Source: Flavobacteriales bacterium (lineage in GTDB: Bacteria; Bacteroidota; Bacteroidia; Flavobacteriales; JANQLC01). From it: a stretch of 64,000 nt of DNA. This document shows positions 30,668 through 41,107 of the stretch, piece after piece. The stretch spans positions 1 to 64,000 of the forward strand of contig JANQLC010000030.1 in assembly GCA_028280815.1 (NCBI GenBank). Direction: 5' to 3'. Under the pieces are notes generated by a model that worked only from the letters and a program-made list of their open reading frames with translations, was not told the origin of the DNA and searched no databases. Both the position numbers and the translations under genes were made by a program. Positions within the stretch are counted from its first letter, which is position 1. Each line of letters starts with the position of its first letter.

Positions 30668-31993
30668 ATGAGATACGCGCCGATCGATCGCCAGCTCTTC
30701 GTCAAGAACAGGCGCAAATTCACCGAGCGCATGAAGCCGAAATCCCTGGCCGTCTTCCACTCCAACGACACCTATCCCATCAGTGCCGACAGCACCCTCC
30801 CCTTTCAGCAACACCGGGACCTCTTTTACCTGAGTGGCATCGACCAAGAAGAGAGCATTTTGGTACTCTTTCCCGATGCCCGGTCCGAGAAGCACAGGGA
30901 AATGCTCTTCCTGCGCCAGACCGATGCAAACCTCAGCGTCTGGGAAGGACAAAAGCTGAGCCGCACACGCGCTACTGAGCTAAGCGGTATCCAAACCGTG
31001 TATGGACTCGAAGATTTTGAAAAGCTGTTGCACAACTTGATGCCCGAGGTGGATCACCTATACCTAAACCGCAATGAGCACTACCGCGCAAGCGCCCCAA
31101 CGCAAACCCGCGAAGACCGATTTATCCAATGGGCGGAAAGGGAATACCCGCTCCACCACCGCGCGCGCAGCAACCCGATCTTGCAACACATCCGCTCGAT
31201 TAAAGAGCGAGAAGAGATCCAACTGATACAACAGGCCTGCGACATCACCGAAAAGGGGTTTCGCCGCGCGCTCCGCTTTATCCAACCCGGGGCATGGGAA
31301 TACGAAATCGAAGCCGAATACGCGCACGAATTTTTGTGCAACCGCGCTGAATTCGCCTACAGTCCGATCATAGGGAGCGGCCAAAACGCGACGGTTTTGC
31401 ACTACTTCAAAAACGATCAAGCCTGTCGAGCCGGGGACCTCGTCCTGATGGATGTCGGCTCTGCCTACGCCCACTACGCATCGGATATGACGCGATGTGT
31501 CCCAGTGAGCGGACGGTTTACAAAGCGGCAAAAAGCAGTGTACAACGCGGTTCTGCGCGTTAAGAAGGCGGCCGTCCAAATGCTGGTGCCCGGCACCGAT
31601 TGGAAGGCTTATCACCGGGAAGTCGGCCAGCTCATGACCGCGGAATTAATCGGCCTGCGATTGCTCGATCAAGCGGACGTAAAGAACGAAGACCCCGACT
31701 GGCCAGCCTACAAAAAATACTTTATGCATGGCACTTCACACCACCTCGGCTTGGATACCCACGACTACGGCCTGCTTTGGGAACCGATGGAAGCCCATAT
31801 GGTCTTCACCGTCGAACCGGGCATTTACATACCCGAAGAAAACTTGGGCATACGCTTAGAAGACGACTACGTGATTCAGGTTCATGGTGAACCCCGCAAC
31901 CTGATGCAAAACATTCCGATTGAAGCGGACGAAATCGAAGATTTGATGAACGCCAAAAGCGAAAGGGAAAAGCCACTTATCGCCAGCCGATAG
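30668..31993 (+). CDS. pepP: Xaa-Pro aminopeptidase (aminopeptidase P)
   Basis: HDYGLLWEPMEAHMVFTVEPGIYIPEENLGIRLEDDYVI, LMDVGSAYAHYASDMTR metal-binding motifs. Confidence 0.92.
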   Translation: MRYAPIDRQLFVKNRRKFTERMKPKSLAVFHSNDTYPISADSTLPFQQHRDLFYLSGIDQEESILVLFPDARSEKHREMLFLRQTDANLSVWEGQKLSRTRATELSGIQTVYGLEDFEKLLHNLMPEVDHLYLNRNEHYRASAPTQTREDRFIQWAEREYPLHHRARSNPILQHIRSIKEREEIQLIQQACDITEKGFRRALRFIQPGAWEYEIEAEYAHEFLCNRAEFAYSPIIGSGQNATVLHYFKNDQACRAGDLVLMDVGSAYAHYASDMTRCVPVSGRFTKRQKAVYNAVLRVKKAAVQMLVPGTDWKAYHREVGQLMTAELIGLRLLDQADVKNEDPDWPAYKKYFMHGTSHHLGLDTHDYGLLWEPMEAHMVFTVEPGIYIPEENLGIRLEDDYVIQVHGEPRNLMQNIPIEADEIEDLMNAKSEREKPLIASR

Positions 31994-32046
31994 ACCCCCA
32001 ATCAGGCCCCCTCGTTCCCGCTAGCCCGGCGGTAAGCCATTGCAAC

Positions 32047-34077
32047 ATGTCCAAAAAGAGAAGTGGAAACAGAAGCGGCGCTGCACAGCGCAAACGACAG
32101 CCGATCCACCGAGTCGAAAAAGGCAAATCCCATTCCAAGTCTCGACGGGACTACATCGTCGGCCAGGTAGACCTGACCGCTTCGGGTGCCGCTTACATCG
32201 TCAGTCCCGATCGGGCAGCAGACCTCTACGTTCCCAAGCATAAGACCAAGCATGCCTTAGCGGGGGATATCGTTTGCGCACGCATTTACAAAAGCGGCAA
32301 AAACGGAAAGTTCAAAGGCGAAATCACCCAAATCATCCAGCGCCGCCGGGAAGAATTTGTCGGCCTCTTCAAGGCATCCGGAAATGACGGTTGGGTCCAG
32401 GTGGAAAGCCGTGCCACAAAACTAAACATCCAGATCCCGAAAAGCGAACGCAACGGTGCTCGAGAGGGCCAAAAAGTCGTGGCAAAAATCACGCGATGGC
32501 CCGAGGAAGCCGAGACTCCCACCGGCCAAATCGTTCGGGTTTTGGGCAGGCCCGGCCTTCAGGCGGTCGAAATGCACGCCATCCTAACGGAGTACGGCTT
32601 GCCCTACCGATTTCCAGCGGCCGTCTTGCGTGAAGCCGAGGTGCTGCCGGCGGCAATCCCAACAGCAGAAATAGCCAAACGCCGCGATATGCGCGGGGCC
32701 CCCACCTTCACCATCGACCCCTCCGATGCGCAGGACTTCGACGATGCGGTTTCGTTTCGGCCCTTGGCAAATGGGAACTACGAAATCGGCGTTCACATCG
32801 CAGATGTATCGCACTACGTGAAAGCGGGTACGCGGTTGGATGCGGAAGCCTACCGCCGCGGCACTTCGGTCTACCTCGTGGACCGCGTGGTTCCCATGCT
32901 CCCCGAAGTACTGTCCAACGAGCTGTGCTCCCTGCGTCCCCAGGCGGAAAAGCTGTGCTTCTCCGCCATTTTTGAAATCACGGCCGATGCCGCGCTGATC
33001 GCTGAGTGGTTTGGGCGGACGGTCACATTTTCCAATCGGCGTTTTACCTATGAAGAAGCACAGGAAATCATAGAAACCGGCCGCGGCGACTGGGCCGATA
33101 CGCTCTTGACGCTCAATCGAATAGCTGGGGTATGGCGCGCGCAACGCATGCGCCAAGGGGCCTTGGAATTCGACAAAAAAGAGGTGAAATTCACCTTAGA
33201 CGATGCCGGCAACCCAACGGGGGTTCACCTCGAGGCCATGCAGGACGCCAACCGGCTGATCGAAGAGTTCATGCTGCTGGCCAACAGACGAGTCGCCCGC
33301 TTTGTAGGCCGGGAGAAGCGCGGCAAACCGAGTGGAAAAACCTTTGTCTATCGCGTTCACGAAGACCCCGATCCAGAAAAGATCGAGGCGCTCAAGCGCT
33401 TCGTCCGCACATTCGGCTATGCGCTGCAAACCAGCAACCGGCTCGCCCTATCCAAGAGCATGAACGAAATGCTACAACAGGTCAAGGACAAGCCCGAAGC
33501 CCATATGATTGAAACGCTGGCCATGCGCACCATGAACAAAGCGAAATACGATGTGGACAACCGGGTGGGACACTATGGTTTGGCTTTTGACTACTATACG
33601 CATTTCACCTCGCCGATTCGGCGCTACCCCGATATCATGGTACACCGCTTGTTGCAGCATTACCTAGCCCAAAAGGCATCCCCCCCGGCCACCGCTTATG
33701 CGGAAAAGTGCGCATACGCATCCCAAAGGGAAAAGCGAGCCAGCGATGCCGCGCGCGATTCGGTAAAATTCACACAGGTAAAATTCATGGCCAAGCACCT
33801 GGGCGAAAGCTTTACCGGTATCATATCGGGGGTTACCGACTGGGGGATTTACGTAGAGCTGCCCGATTCCCAGGCTGAAGGGCTCATCCGATTGCGCGAC
33901 ATGAAAGCCGATCGATATGTATATGACGAAGCGAATCACCGCATCAAAGGCTTGTCCTCCAAGCGGATATTTCAGCTCGGCGATCCCGTGCGCATCCGCC
34001 TTGTCAAGGCAGACCTGGCGCGCAAGCAACTGGACTTTGAAATGCTGGGCGAAACCGCCAAAGCAACACGGGCATAA
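32047..34077 (+). CDS. rnr: Ribonuclease R
   Basis: TIDPSDAQDFDDAVSF, IGVHIADVSHYVKAGTRLDAEAYRRGTSVYLVDRVVPMLPEVLSNELCSL, FTSPIRRYPDIMVHRLL, S1 domain. Confidence 0.96.
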   Translation: MSKKRSGNRSGAAQRKRQPIHRVEKGKSHSKSRRDYIVGQVDLTASGAAYIVSPDRAADLYVPKHKTKHALAGDIVCARIYKSGKNGKFKGEITQIIQRRREEFVGLFKASGNDGWVQVESRATKLNIQIPKSERNGAREGQKVVAKITRWPEEAETPTGQIVRVLGRPGLQAVEMHAILTEYGLPYRFPAAVLREAEVLPAAIPTAEIAKRRDMRGAPTFTIDPSDAQDFDDAVSFRPLANGNYEIGVHIADVSHYVKAGTRLDAEAYRRGTSVYLVDRVVPMLPEVLSNELCSLRPQAEKLCFSAIFEITADAALIAEWFGRTVTFSNRRFTYEEAQEIIETGRGDWADTLLTLNRIAGVWRAQRMRQGALEFDKKEVKFTLDDAGNPTGVHLEAMQDANRLIEEFMLLANRRVARFVGREKRGKPSGKTFVYRVHEDPDPEKIEALKRFVRTFGYALQTSNRLALSKSMNEMLQQVKDKPEAHMIETLAMRTMNKAKYDVDNRVGHYGLAFDYYTHFTSPIRRYPDIMVHRLLQHYLAQKASPPATAYAEKCAYASQREKRASDAARDSVKFTQVKFMAKHLGESFTGIISGVTDWGIYVELPDSQAEGLIRLRDMKADRYVYDEANHRIKGLSSKRIFQLGDPVRIRLVKADLARKQLDFEMLGETAKATRA

Positions 34078-34080
34078 GTC

Positions 34081-34710
34081 ATGTGGGAAATCGTCACGCT
34101 GGCCATACCATTCGGTTTTATCCTGAGCCTCCTCGTGGGGCCGATGTTTTTCCTGCTGATCGAAACGAGTATCAGCAAGGGTGTGGGCGCGGCCATCGCC
34201 TTGGATATAGGGGTCGTGCTCAGCGACGCATTTTACGTCCTGCTCGCGCTCTACAGCTCCAAAGACCTGATAGAAAAAATCGAAGGCAGCCCGATCCCAT
34301 TTGCCTTTGGGGGCATGGTCTTGATCGCCTACGGCTTGACCCAAGTCGCTCAAAAAGGAAGGCTAAAGCACTCGCGCTTCCGGCTGAAAAGGATAAACCA
34401 CCTCCAACTGGTCGCCAAGGGGTTCTCAGCGAATATCGCCAATATCAGCGTTTTCTTCTTTTGGCTGGGAACCGTGACCGTCGCGCACTCTCAATTCGAG
34501 CTAAATACCGACAAAACGCTGCTGTATTTCAGCATGGTGCTCGGCACCTATTTCAGCGTAGACCTGCTCAAAATCTCTCTCGCCAAAGCCGTCCAGAAGA
34601 AGCTCACCCTGCGTCGCATCATACAACTCAAACAAATCATCGGTTTGATCTTGATCGCCTTCGGCCTGGCTTTCATCGCAAAGGCGCTCGTGCCGGCAGT
34701 GGGTTTTTAG
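34081..34710 (+). CDS. LysE family transporter
   Basis: IPFGFILSLLVGPMFFLLIETSISKGVGAAIALDIGVVLSDAFYV, six TM pattern. Confidence 0.85.
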   Translation: MWEIVTLAIPFGFILSLLVGPMFFLLIETSISKGVGAAIALDIGVVLSDAFYVLLALYSSKDLIEKIEGSPIPFAFGGMVLIAYGLTQVAQKGRLKHSRFRLKRINHLQLVAKGFSANIANISVFFFWLGTVTVAHSQFELNTDKTLLYFSMVLGTYFSVDLLKISLAKAVQKKLTLRRIIQLKQIIGLILIAFGLAFIAKALVPAVGF

Positions 34711-35399
34711 CCCAAAATGCCAGCCGCTTTAAGCAATACGCACCCCACCTGGGGTTGCTCGGCCACCACGGTATTGCGGTGAAAACGGCGCAGGTATTCG
34801 GCTGTAGTAGGCCCGATGGCCACAGCGATTTGCCTTTCGCCGATGCGGTTTCGCTCCAAAAAGCTCTCCACGCCGCTCGGGCTGTAAAACAGGACGACAT
34901 CGAAAGGCTCCGCCACCCTTTGCGGTGTGCGCAGGGTTCGATACACCGCTACCTCAAACACGCGAATATTCGATGTGCTGAGCACAGCTGGGAGCTCGGG
35001 TCGGCGAAGCCGACCACAGAAATAATTCAGTGCAACCACATTCGCGAACCTGGCGATCTCCAACGCCAAATCCGCAGCAGTCGGGGCGACTAGGTCCGGA
35101 CTTATCCCCTGTTCCGCCAGGGCTAATGCCGTCTGCTCCCCTACGCAAAATACCCGTTTGAAATCGCCTGGGCGCAAGGCGATCAAGGGCGCTGTAGCCC
35201 AGACCGCATTTTGGCTGGAAAAGACAGCTGGCAGCCCAGCTGCTGCCAAGTGTTCAAAATCCGATACGGAATGGTGTATCACGCTTATGAAATCGTACTC
35301 GATAAGTCGGTGCCCCGGCAGCAATGCCCGTTGTGACGGGGTTAATATTTTAGTGGAAAGGACGGTGGCCAAGCGTGGGGGATGATGGGTTAACCGCAT
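34707..35399 (-). CDS. hemD: Uroporphyrinogen-III synthase
   Basis: VVLFYSPSGVESFLER, IAVAIGPTTAEYLR. Confidence 0.8.
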   Translation of the reverse strand: MRLTHHPPRLATVLSTKILTPSQRALLPGHRLIEYDFISVIHHSVSDFEHLAAAGLPAVFSSQNAVWATAPLIALRPGDFKRVFCVGEQTALALAEQGISPDLVAPTAADLALEIARFANVVALNYFCGRLRRPELPAVLSTSNIRVFEVAVYRTLRTPQRVAEPFDVVLFYSPSGVESFLERNRIGERQIAVAIGPTTAEYLRRFHRNTVVAEQPQVGCVLLKAAGILG

Positions 35400-35560
35400 T
35401 CAATTTACAAAAGGCTCGTATAAGCGCAAAAAACCATTCGATTTAGCGAGCGTTCTTCTCTACACCTGATCACCCAAAGCATCTCGTCAGCACGCTCAGA
35501 TAAAAATCGACCCCATCTGCATGAACACAGCAGAAATCTCCGCTAGATCCATAAGCTGGC

Positions 35561-36997
35561 TCAACCTATTTCAGTGATTCGAATCGTATTGACCATGCCT
35601 TTTTCGCGAACCGGCATCGCAGAGAGGTTTAAGATGTAGTCCCCCTTTTGTACAATGCCTTTTTTAACTGCGATTTGGTTTACCTCCCGAATGGTTTTAT
35701 CCGTCGTATGCCACTTATCGTAATAGAAGGCATAAACCCCCCAGAGCAAGTTGAGCATCCGCAATATATTTCGGTTGTCTGTAAAGGCCAAGGTATGACA
35801 AAAGGGCCGGTGCGAGCTGAGCTGAAAAGCCGTGTATCCTGAATGGGTAAGCGTCACGATGGCTTGTGCATCGATCTGAACAGCCATTTGCGCAGCATCA
35901 TAGCAAATCACGTTGGTCAGGTATCGCTTTTTTTCAGCTGGATCGGGGTTGTGATCGGGGCGCGAAATCAGTCTGGAATCCTCTACCCGTTTGATGATCT
36001 CGACCATGGATTTGATGACTGCAACCGGATATTTGCCCACAGCCGTCTCCCCGCTGAGCATGACGGCATCGGTACCATCCATCACGGAGTTCGCCACGTC
36101 GTTCACCTCGGCGCGTGTGGGGGTGAGGGAATCGGTCATGCTCTCCATCATCTGCGTTGCAATGATGACGGGCTTGCGCGCCACTTTGGCCTTTCGCACC
36201 AGCATCTTTTGGATTAAGGGCACCTCCTCGGCGGGCATCTCGACACCGAGATCGCCACGCGCCACCATAAGCCCGTCGGCATGTGAGAGGATGCCATCGA
36301 TATTTTTGACGGCTTCGGGCTTTTCTATCTTGGCGATGATGGGAATCCGGTGGTCGGCGTGCTCGTTCAACAAGGCGCGCAGGGCCATTAAATCGGCGGG
36401 GGTGCGGACAAAGGAGAGCGCCACCCAGTCCACGCCGAGCCCCACAGCAAAAATGGCGTCCCGCCTGTCCTTTTCGGTGAGCGCCGGCAGGGAAATCTTC
36501 GTCTGGGGCAAGTTCACCCCCTTTCTGCTCCGCATGGAGCCGCCTTGGACGACCCGAGCTCGAACGAGGTCCCTTCGATTGGTGTCCACCACTTCCATGA
36601 TCAACTTGCCGTCATCGAGCAAAACGGTTTCCCCCGGGTTCACATCGAGGGGGAAACGCGCGTAGGTCATATACACTTGGCGTCGGGTTCCGAGCCGCTG
36701 CTGATTCGTGAACGAGACCGGGTCCCCGACTTTGACAAAGACGCCGTCTTTCACTTCGCCCAGGCGGAGCTTAGGGCCTTGCAAATCGGCCAACACCGCT
36801 ACATTATACCCCTTCTCTTCATTGATTTCATGCACCATTTTGACCGCCTCTTCGACGGTTTCATAATCGGCATGAGAAAAATTAATGCGAAAGGCGTTTA
36901 CGCCGAGAGATATCATTTCGGCAATGACTTCGCGCCTGTGCGTAGCAGGCCCCAGGGTGGCTACCACCTTTGTCTTTTTTCTAAACATAGACATCAA
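35561..36997 (-). CDS. pyk: Pyruvate kinase
   Basis: KVVATLGPATHR, FRINFSHADYE, MVARGDLGVEMPAEEVPLIQK, MDGTDAVMLSGETAVGKYPV. Confidence 0.97.
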   Translation of the reverse strand: MMSMFRKKTKVVATLGPATHRREVIAEMISLGVNAFRINFSHADYETVEEAVKMVHEINEEKGYNVAVLADLQGPKLRLGEVKDGVFVKVGDPVSFTNQQRLGTRRQVYMTYARFPLDVNPGETVLLDDGKLIMEVVDTNRRDLVRARVVQGGSMRSRKGVNLPQTKISLPALTEKDRRDAIFAVGLGVDWVALSFVRTPADLMALRALLNEHADHRIPIIAKIEKPEAVKNIDGILSHADGLMVARGDLGVEMPAEEVPLIQKMLVRKAKVARKPVIIATQMMESMTDSLTPTRAEVNDVANSVMDGTDAVMLSGETAVGKYPVAVIKSMVEIIKRVEDSRLISRPDHNPDPAEKKRYLTNVICYDAAQMAVQIDAQAIVTLTHSGYTAFQLSSHRPFCHTLAFTDNRNILRMLNLLWGVYAFYYDKWHTTDKTIREVNQIAVKKGIVQKGDYILNLSAMPVREKGMVNTIRITEIG

Positions 36998-37455
36998 AAG
37001 ATTAAATTGCGCTTTGACTTCAACTGCTCGGCATCGATCTCAACGGCGAGCTGCAGGCCGCCCATGGATGCCATGCGGCTTAAAATCGCTCGACCCGCTG
37101 ACTCCTCAGCCTGTACGACCTTTAAAAAGCAGTCGATCTCCTTTCGCTCTGGGATCAAGTACACTTGGCATGCATCCGCTTCAAAAAGACCAGCCGCAGC
37201 GGCTTGCTGTATCCGTGCGCGGTTTTCGACCAGGGCCCAATGCCGGCACTGAACCTCATCAAAATAAGCGTAGCGCGGATAGCAGGCCTGGGCACCCCAA
37301 CCCTCGTGGTAACAATCCAAATCCATCGCCGCTCTTCTCAGTCGAATTTGCAAAGCCCGATTCAGGTGAAACGCCAGGCGAAACGATTCCCAGTTGGAAC
37401 GAAGACCAAAGAGCAAAAAGGGCTCTTCTTTCCATTCAAAGGAAACCTTTTTCAT
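36994..37455 (-). CDS. IPExxxVDY family protein
   Basis: 153 aa, YLIPERKEIDCFLKV motif, adjacent to pyk as in other Bacteroidetes. Confidence 0.75.
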   Translation of the reverse strand: MKKVSFEWKEEPFLLFGLRSNWESFRLAFHLNRALQIRLRRAAMDLDCYHEGWGAQACYPRYAYFDEVQCRHWALVENRARIQQAAAAGLFEADACQVYLIPERKEIDCFLKVVQAEESAGRAILSRMASMGGLQLAVEIDAEQLKSKRNLIF

Positions 37456-37494
37456 CCCGAGCGCGCAGTTGCTTTTCGAGCCCGTCTCGCATGG

Positions 37495-38745
37495 CTATAG
37501 GCGCTTGATCAAGATACACGCATTGTGACCGCCAAATCCAAAGGTATTGCTCATAGCGATATCCACCCTTCTTCGCTGTGCTTTGTTAAAGGTGAAGTTC
37601 AATCGGCTATCGATTTCTGCATCATCCGTAAAATGGTTGATGGTCGGCGGTATGATGCCGTGCGCCAAAGTCAGGATCAAAGCGATCAGCTCGACCGCAC
37701 CGGTAGCGCCCAACAGGTGGCCCGTCATGGATTTGGTCGAGTTGAGATTCATCTGATAAGCATGCTCAGGCCCAAAGACTTCTTCAATGGCTTTGACTTC
37801 TGTTTTATCGCCCAAAGGGGTAGAGGTGCCGTGCATATTTATGTGATCGACTTCCAAAGTGGAAACCCGCGCATCGGCTAGGGCATTTCTCATCACCGCT
37901 TTGAATCCCTCGCCTTGCGGATGGGGCGCGGTCACGTGGTGGGCATCCGCGGAAAGCCCACCGCCCACCATTTCACAATAGACTTTGGCGCCGCGCGCTT
38001 GGGCGTGTTCATACTCCTCCAAGACCAGACAGCCGGCACCTTCGCCCAGCACAAAGCCATCGCGATCCCTATCGAAGGGGCGCGATGCCGTCTCGGGGGC
38101 ATCGTTTCGCGTGGACAGCGCGCGCAGGGCATTGAATCCGCCGATTCCCGCCTCGGTTATCGCAGCTTCGGACCCCCCGCAAACAATGGCCTCGGCCTTT
38201 CCCAAACAGATGTAATTGTAGGAATCTATAATGGCATTGGCAGCAGAAGCGCAAGCTGAAACCGTGGTAAAGTTGGGGCCCTTAAACCCGTACTTCATAC
38301 TGATGTGTCCGGAGGCGATATCGGCGATCATCTTGGGGATGAAGTAGGGATTAAAACGCGGCGCCCCATCACCGCGGACAAAATCGCTGACCTCTTCCTG
38401 AAAGGTGAGCAAACCACCCACGCCGGAGCCCCAAATCACGCCGATGCGCTCTTTGTCCAGCTTGTCATCGAGCAGACCGGCGTCGGCTATGCCTTCCCGC
38501 GCAGCGACCATCGCATACTGTGAATACGGGTCTAAAGTTCTGATTTCCTTTCGCTCAAAGTGATCCGTCTCGTCAAAACCCTTTAGCTCGCAGGCAAACC
38601 GGGTTTTAAACCGAGAAGCGTCAAAACGCGTGATAGGCACAGCGCCGCTCACCCCCTGCACCAAAGCCTCCCAGTATGATCGCACGTCATTGCCTATGGG
38701 AGTCAATGCACCGAGCCCCGTCACTACCACTCGTTTCAATCTCAT
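37495..38745 (-). CDS. fabF: 3-oxoacyl-[acyl-carrier-protein] synthase II
   Basis: VVVTGLGALTPIGNDV, SACASAANAI, NMHGTSTPLGDKTEV, SMTGHLLGATGAVE, NTFGFGGHNA. Confidence 0.97.
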   Translation of the reverse strand: MRLKRVVVTGLGALTPIGNDVRSYWEALVQGVSGAVPITRFDASRFKTRFACELKGFDETDHFERKEIRTLDPYSQYAMVAAREGIADAGLLDDKLDKERIGVIWGSGVGGLLTFQEEVSDFVRGDGAPRFNPYFIPKMIADIASGHISMKYGFKGPNFTTVSACASAANAIIDSYNYICLGKAEAIVCGGSEAAITEAGIGGFNALRALSTRNDAPETASRPFDRDRDGFVLGEGAGCLVLEEYEHAQARGAKVYCEMVGGGLSADAHHVTAPHPQGEGFKAVMRNALADARVSTLEVDHINMHGTSTPLGDKTEVKAIEEVFGPEHAYQMNLNSTKSMTGHLLGATGAVELIALILTLAHGIIPPTINHFTDDAEIDSRLNFTFNKAQRRRVDIAMSNTFGFGGHNACILIKRL

Positions 38746-38746
38746 A

Positions 38747-38986
38747 CTACTTGTTCAATATTTTCTCTATATAACTGATGGCTTGGCCTACGGTAGCGAT
38801 TCGCTCGGCTTGGTCATCGGGGATCTGAATGTCGAATTCCTTTTCAAATTCCATGATTAACTCAACCGTATCAAGTGAGTCAGCACCCAAATCATTGGTA
38901 AAACTCGCTTCGGCGGTTACCTCATTTTCATCGACACCCAGCTTGTCGACGATAATGGCCTTTACCCTTGATGCAATATCAGACAT
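38747..38986 (-). CDS. acpP: Acyl carrier protein (start trimmed from supplied ORF 38747..39271)
   Basis: [51 protein letters not shown]. Confidence 0.97.
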   Translation of the reverse strand: MSDIASRVKAIIVDKLGVDENEVTAEASFTNDLGADSLDTVELIMEFEKEFDIQIPDDQAERIATVGQAISYIEKILNK

Positions 38987-39490
38987 GGCTTTCCAATTTT
39001 GATTAAATTCGCCTGCAAAAGTAGCAAAGTTATTCCAAACCAAAAGCGGCTCGCCGAGCCGCCCAGCACAACCGATCCCAGACCGAAAGAGCAACCCGAC
39101 CCAGCCGATTAGCGGAAGGACAAAGGTAAAATCCCAATGGGGCCATGCCCCATGCACCTGTGCACAAACGCGGCGGAACGACAGCCTACAATCCACAAAG
39201 CCCGCATACGCCAACCGTAGAAAAAACCACGTAAAGGACTCGACGAGGAACCACCGAGCTAATCCGATCAACGAAACAGGCCAGCCCGCTCATGCACCAG
39301 CCAAACAGCTCGCCAAAACACCGACGAAACCAAGCCTTTTTTAACAGCCAAATGGAAAAACAACCCCGAGCCTTCAAACAGACCCCAAAAGAACAAAGCC
39401 AAAAGACAGCTGCCGCTTCCAAACCCACACAAAAGAGCCAGGCCGGGATAACAAAAAACCAAGTCTCGTCCCTAACTTTGAGCCCCGAAT

Positions 39491-39961
39491 ATGAAGGTGA
39501 TCGCCTATACCGACGGTGCCGCACGCGGCAACCCAGGCCCCGGCGGCTATGGGGTCTACATGTTCGTCCCAGGCACCGAGCGATCTAAACGACTATCCCA
39601 AGGGTTTCGGTTCACCACCAACAACCGCATGGAGCTCATGGCCGTTATCGCAGCACTCGAACAGGTCGAGCATCCGCCCCAAGCGGTTGAATTGTACACC
39701 GACTCCAAGTACGTGAGCGATGCGATAAACCAGTCCTGGCTGTGGCGCTGGGCAGCGGGAAATTTCAAGGGCAAAAAAAACGCAGACCTCTGGAAGCGGT
39801 TTATCCCGCTTTACGAAAAACACCGGGTCCAGATCCATTGGATCAAAAGCCATGGGGAAAATCCCTACAACCAGCTCGTAGACAAATGGGCAGTTGCCGC
39901 TTCCCGAGGAGATGCCTTAGACGTAGATCGCCATTACGAGGAGAGCCATGGAGCTTCATGA
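39491..39961 (+). CDS. rnhA: Ribonuclease HI
   Basis: IAYTDGAARGNPGPGGYG, NRMELMAVIAALE, YTDSKYVSDAI, HWIKSHGENPYNQLVDKWA. Confidence 0.95.
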   Translation: MKVIAYTDGAARGNPGPGGYGVYMFVPGTERSKRLSQGFRFTTNNRMELMAVIAALEQVEHPPQAVELYTDSKYVSDAINQSWLWRWAAGNFKGKKNADLWKRFIPLYEKHRVQIHWIKSHGENPYNQLVDKWAVAASRGDALDVDRHYEESHGAS

Positions 39962-40608
39962 CGGGCTTAGAGAAAAACCGATTTTCAGGTCGAGCCCGCA
40001 GGGGCGAGGACAGGCCGCTCTTTTAGGTTGCTACACAGCGCAAAACAAAGGACGAGACCAATTTTCAACACCATTTTACATTTCTCACAGAGATAAATAC
40101 AGAAAGCCACCAGTGATTTTTCAGACTTTCGCCATTGGATTGACCTCGGAGTTGGGATTTTCAACAAATACAAGCCCTCTTTCTCAAACTGACACACAGG
40201 GCGAAAAGACAGCCCCAATCTTCAGGCATCAAACCTCCGAGACCTGATAAGACCCATTCAACCTGTCCCAACACAGTCTTTAATCAGACAACGAGCAGAT
40301 TTGAAAGGCCTATAAGCCTTTGCAATCCCCATTTACACGCCCATCCGTGAGCCCGTCATAAAACACCGCCCTAGCATAAAGTCCGCTTATCCCCCTGGTC
40401 TTCCAGCAGCCATGGGGATAGGCCATAGCGGGAAGCTGAGCTCACTGTAAACGATTCGCAAACCAACTCCGACCGATCAGTTCCCACCCAAGCGCGCTAG
40501 CCTTAACCCCATGGATTAGTCGCATGGCTATCCCATCGCCCTTTTTAACCCCATATAATCATTCGATAGACTTGCGAATCACTTCAGAGAAAGGGCTTGG
40601 TTTTAACG

Positions 40609-40616
40609 TATATTTG
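40609..40616 (+). promoter_or_regulatory. -7 element TATATTTG upstream of the Panacea TA operon
   Basis: TAnnTTTG 24 bp upstream of ATG 40640. Confidence 0.55.
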
Positions 40617-40639
40617 CACCAAGGGCAAGGTCCGAGCAG

Positions 40640-41107
40640 ATGACTGAAATCAAAACACATAATCTAAGCCCATTTGACGTCGCCAATTGGTTTACCTGTA
40701 CCATCGATAGAGAGGCGGGGGACTCCATTACCCATTTAAAGCTACAAAAGTTGCTCTATTACGCCCAGGCGTGGAGTTTAGTACTCAATGGGAAAAGCTT
40801 ATTTGCCGAAGATTTTGAAGCCTGGGCACATGGTCCGGTAATACCATCCATTTACGAGCGTTATAAAGAACATGGTTTTGATGCTTTACCGCCCTGTGAA
40901 TGCGAGAACGATATAGCGGGTGAAACAGAAGAGGTGCTAAAAGAGGTTAAACGGGTGTACGGCGAGCTCAGCGGCAAAAAGTTGGAGCGGCTCACCCATA
41001 GCGAAGCCCCTGGATTGAAGCGAGAAATGGACTCGCGCCCGAAGCGAGATGCAGTACGGTTATCCCAAGGAGCGCATGCAAAGCTAATACAAGCAATTGT
41101 TGCATGA
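40640..41107 (+). CDS. Panacea (DUF4065/SocA-like) domain antitoxin
   Basis: ITHLKLQKLLYYAQAWSLVLNGKSLFAEDFEAWAHGPVIPSIYERYKEHG. Confidence 0.9.
   Translation: MTEIKTHNLSPFDVANWFTCTIDREAGDSITHLKLQKLLYYAQAWSLVLNGKSLFAEDFEAWAHGPVIPSIYERYKEHGFDALPPCECENDIAGETEEVLKEVKRVYGELSGKKLERLTHSEAPGLKREMDSRPKRDAVRLSQGAHAKLIQAIVA

Noticed and set aside
34083-35093. 336-aa plus-strand ORF across lysE and hemD
   Set aside because: Out-of-frame shadow of two recognisable genes; R/Q/P-rich with no motif
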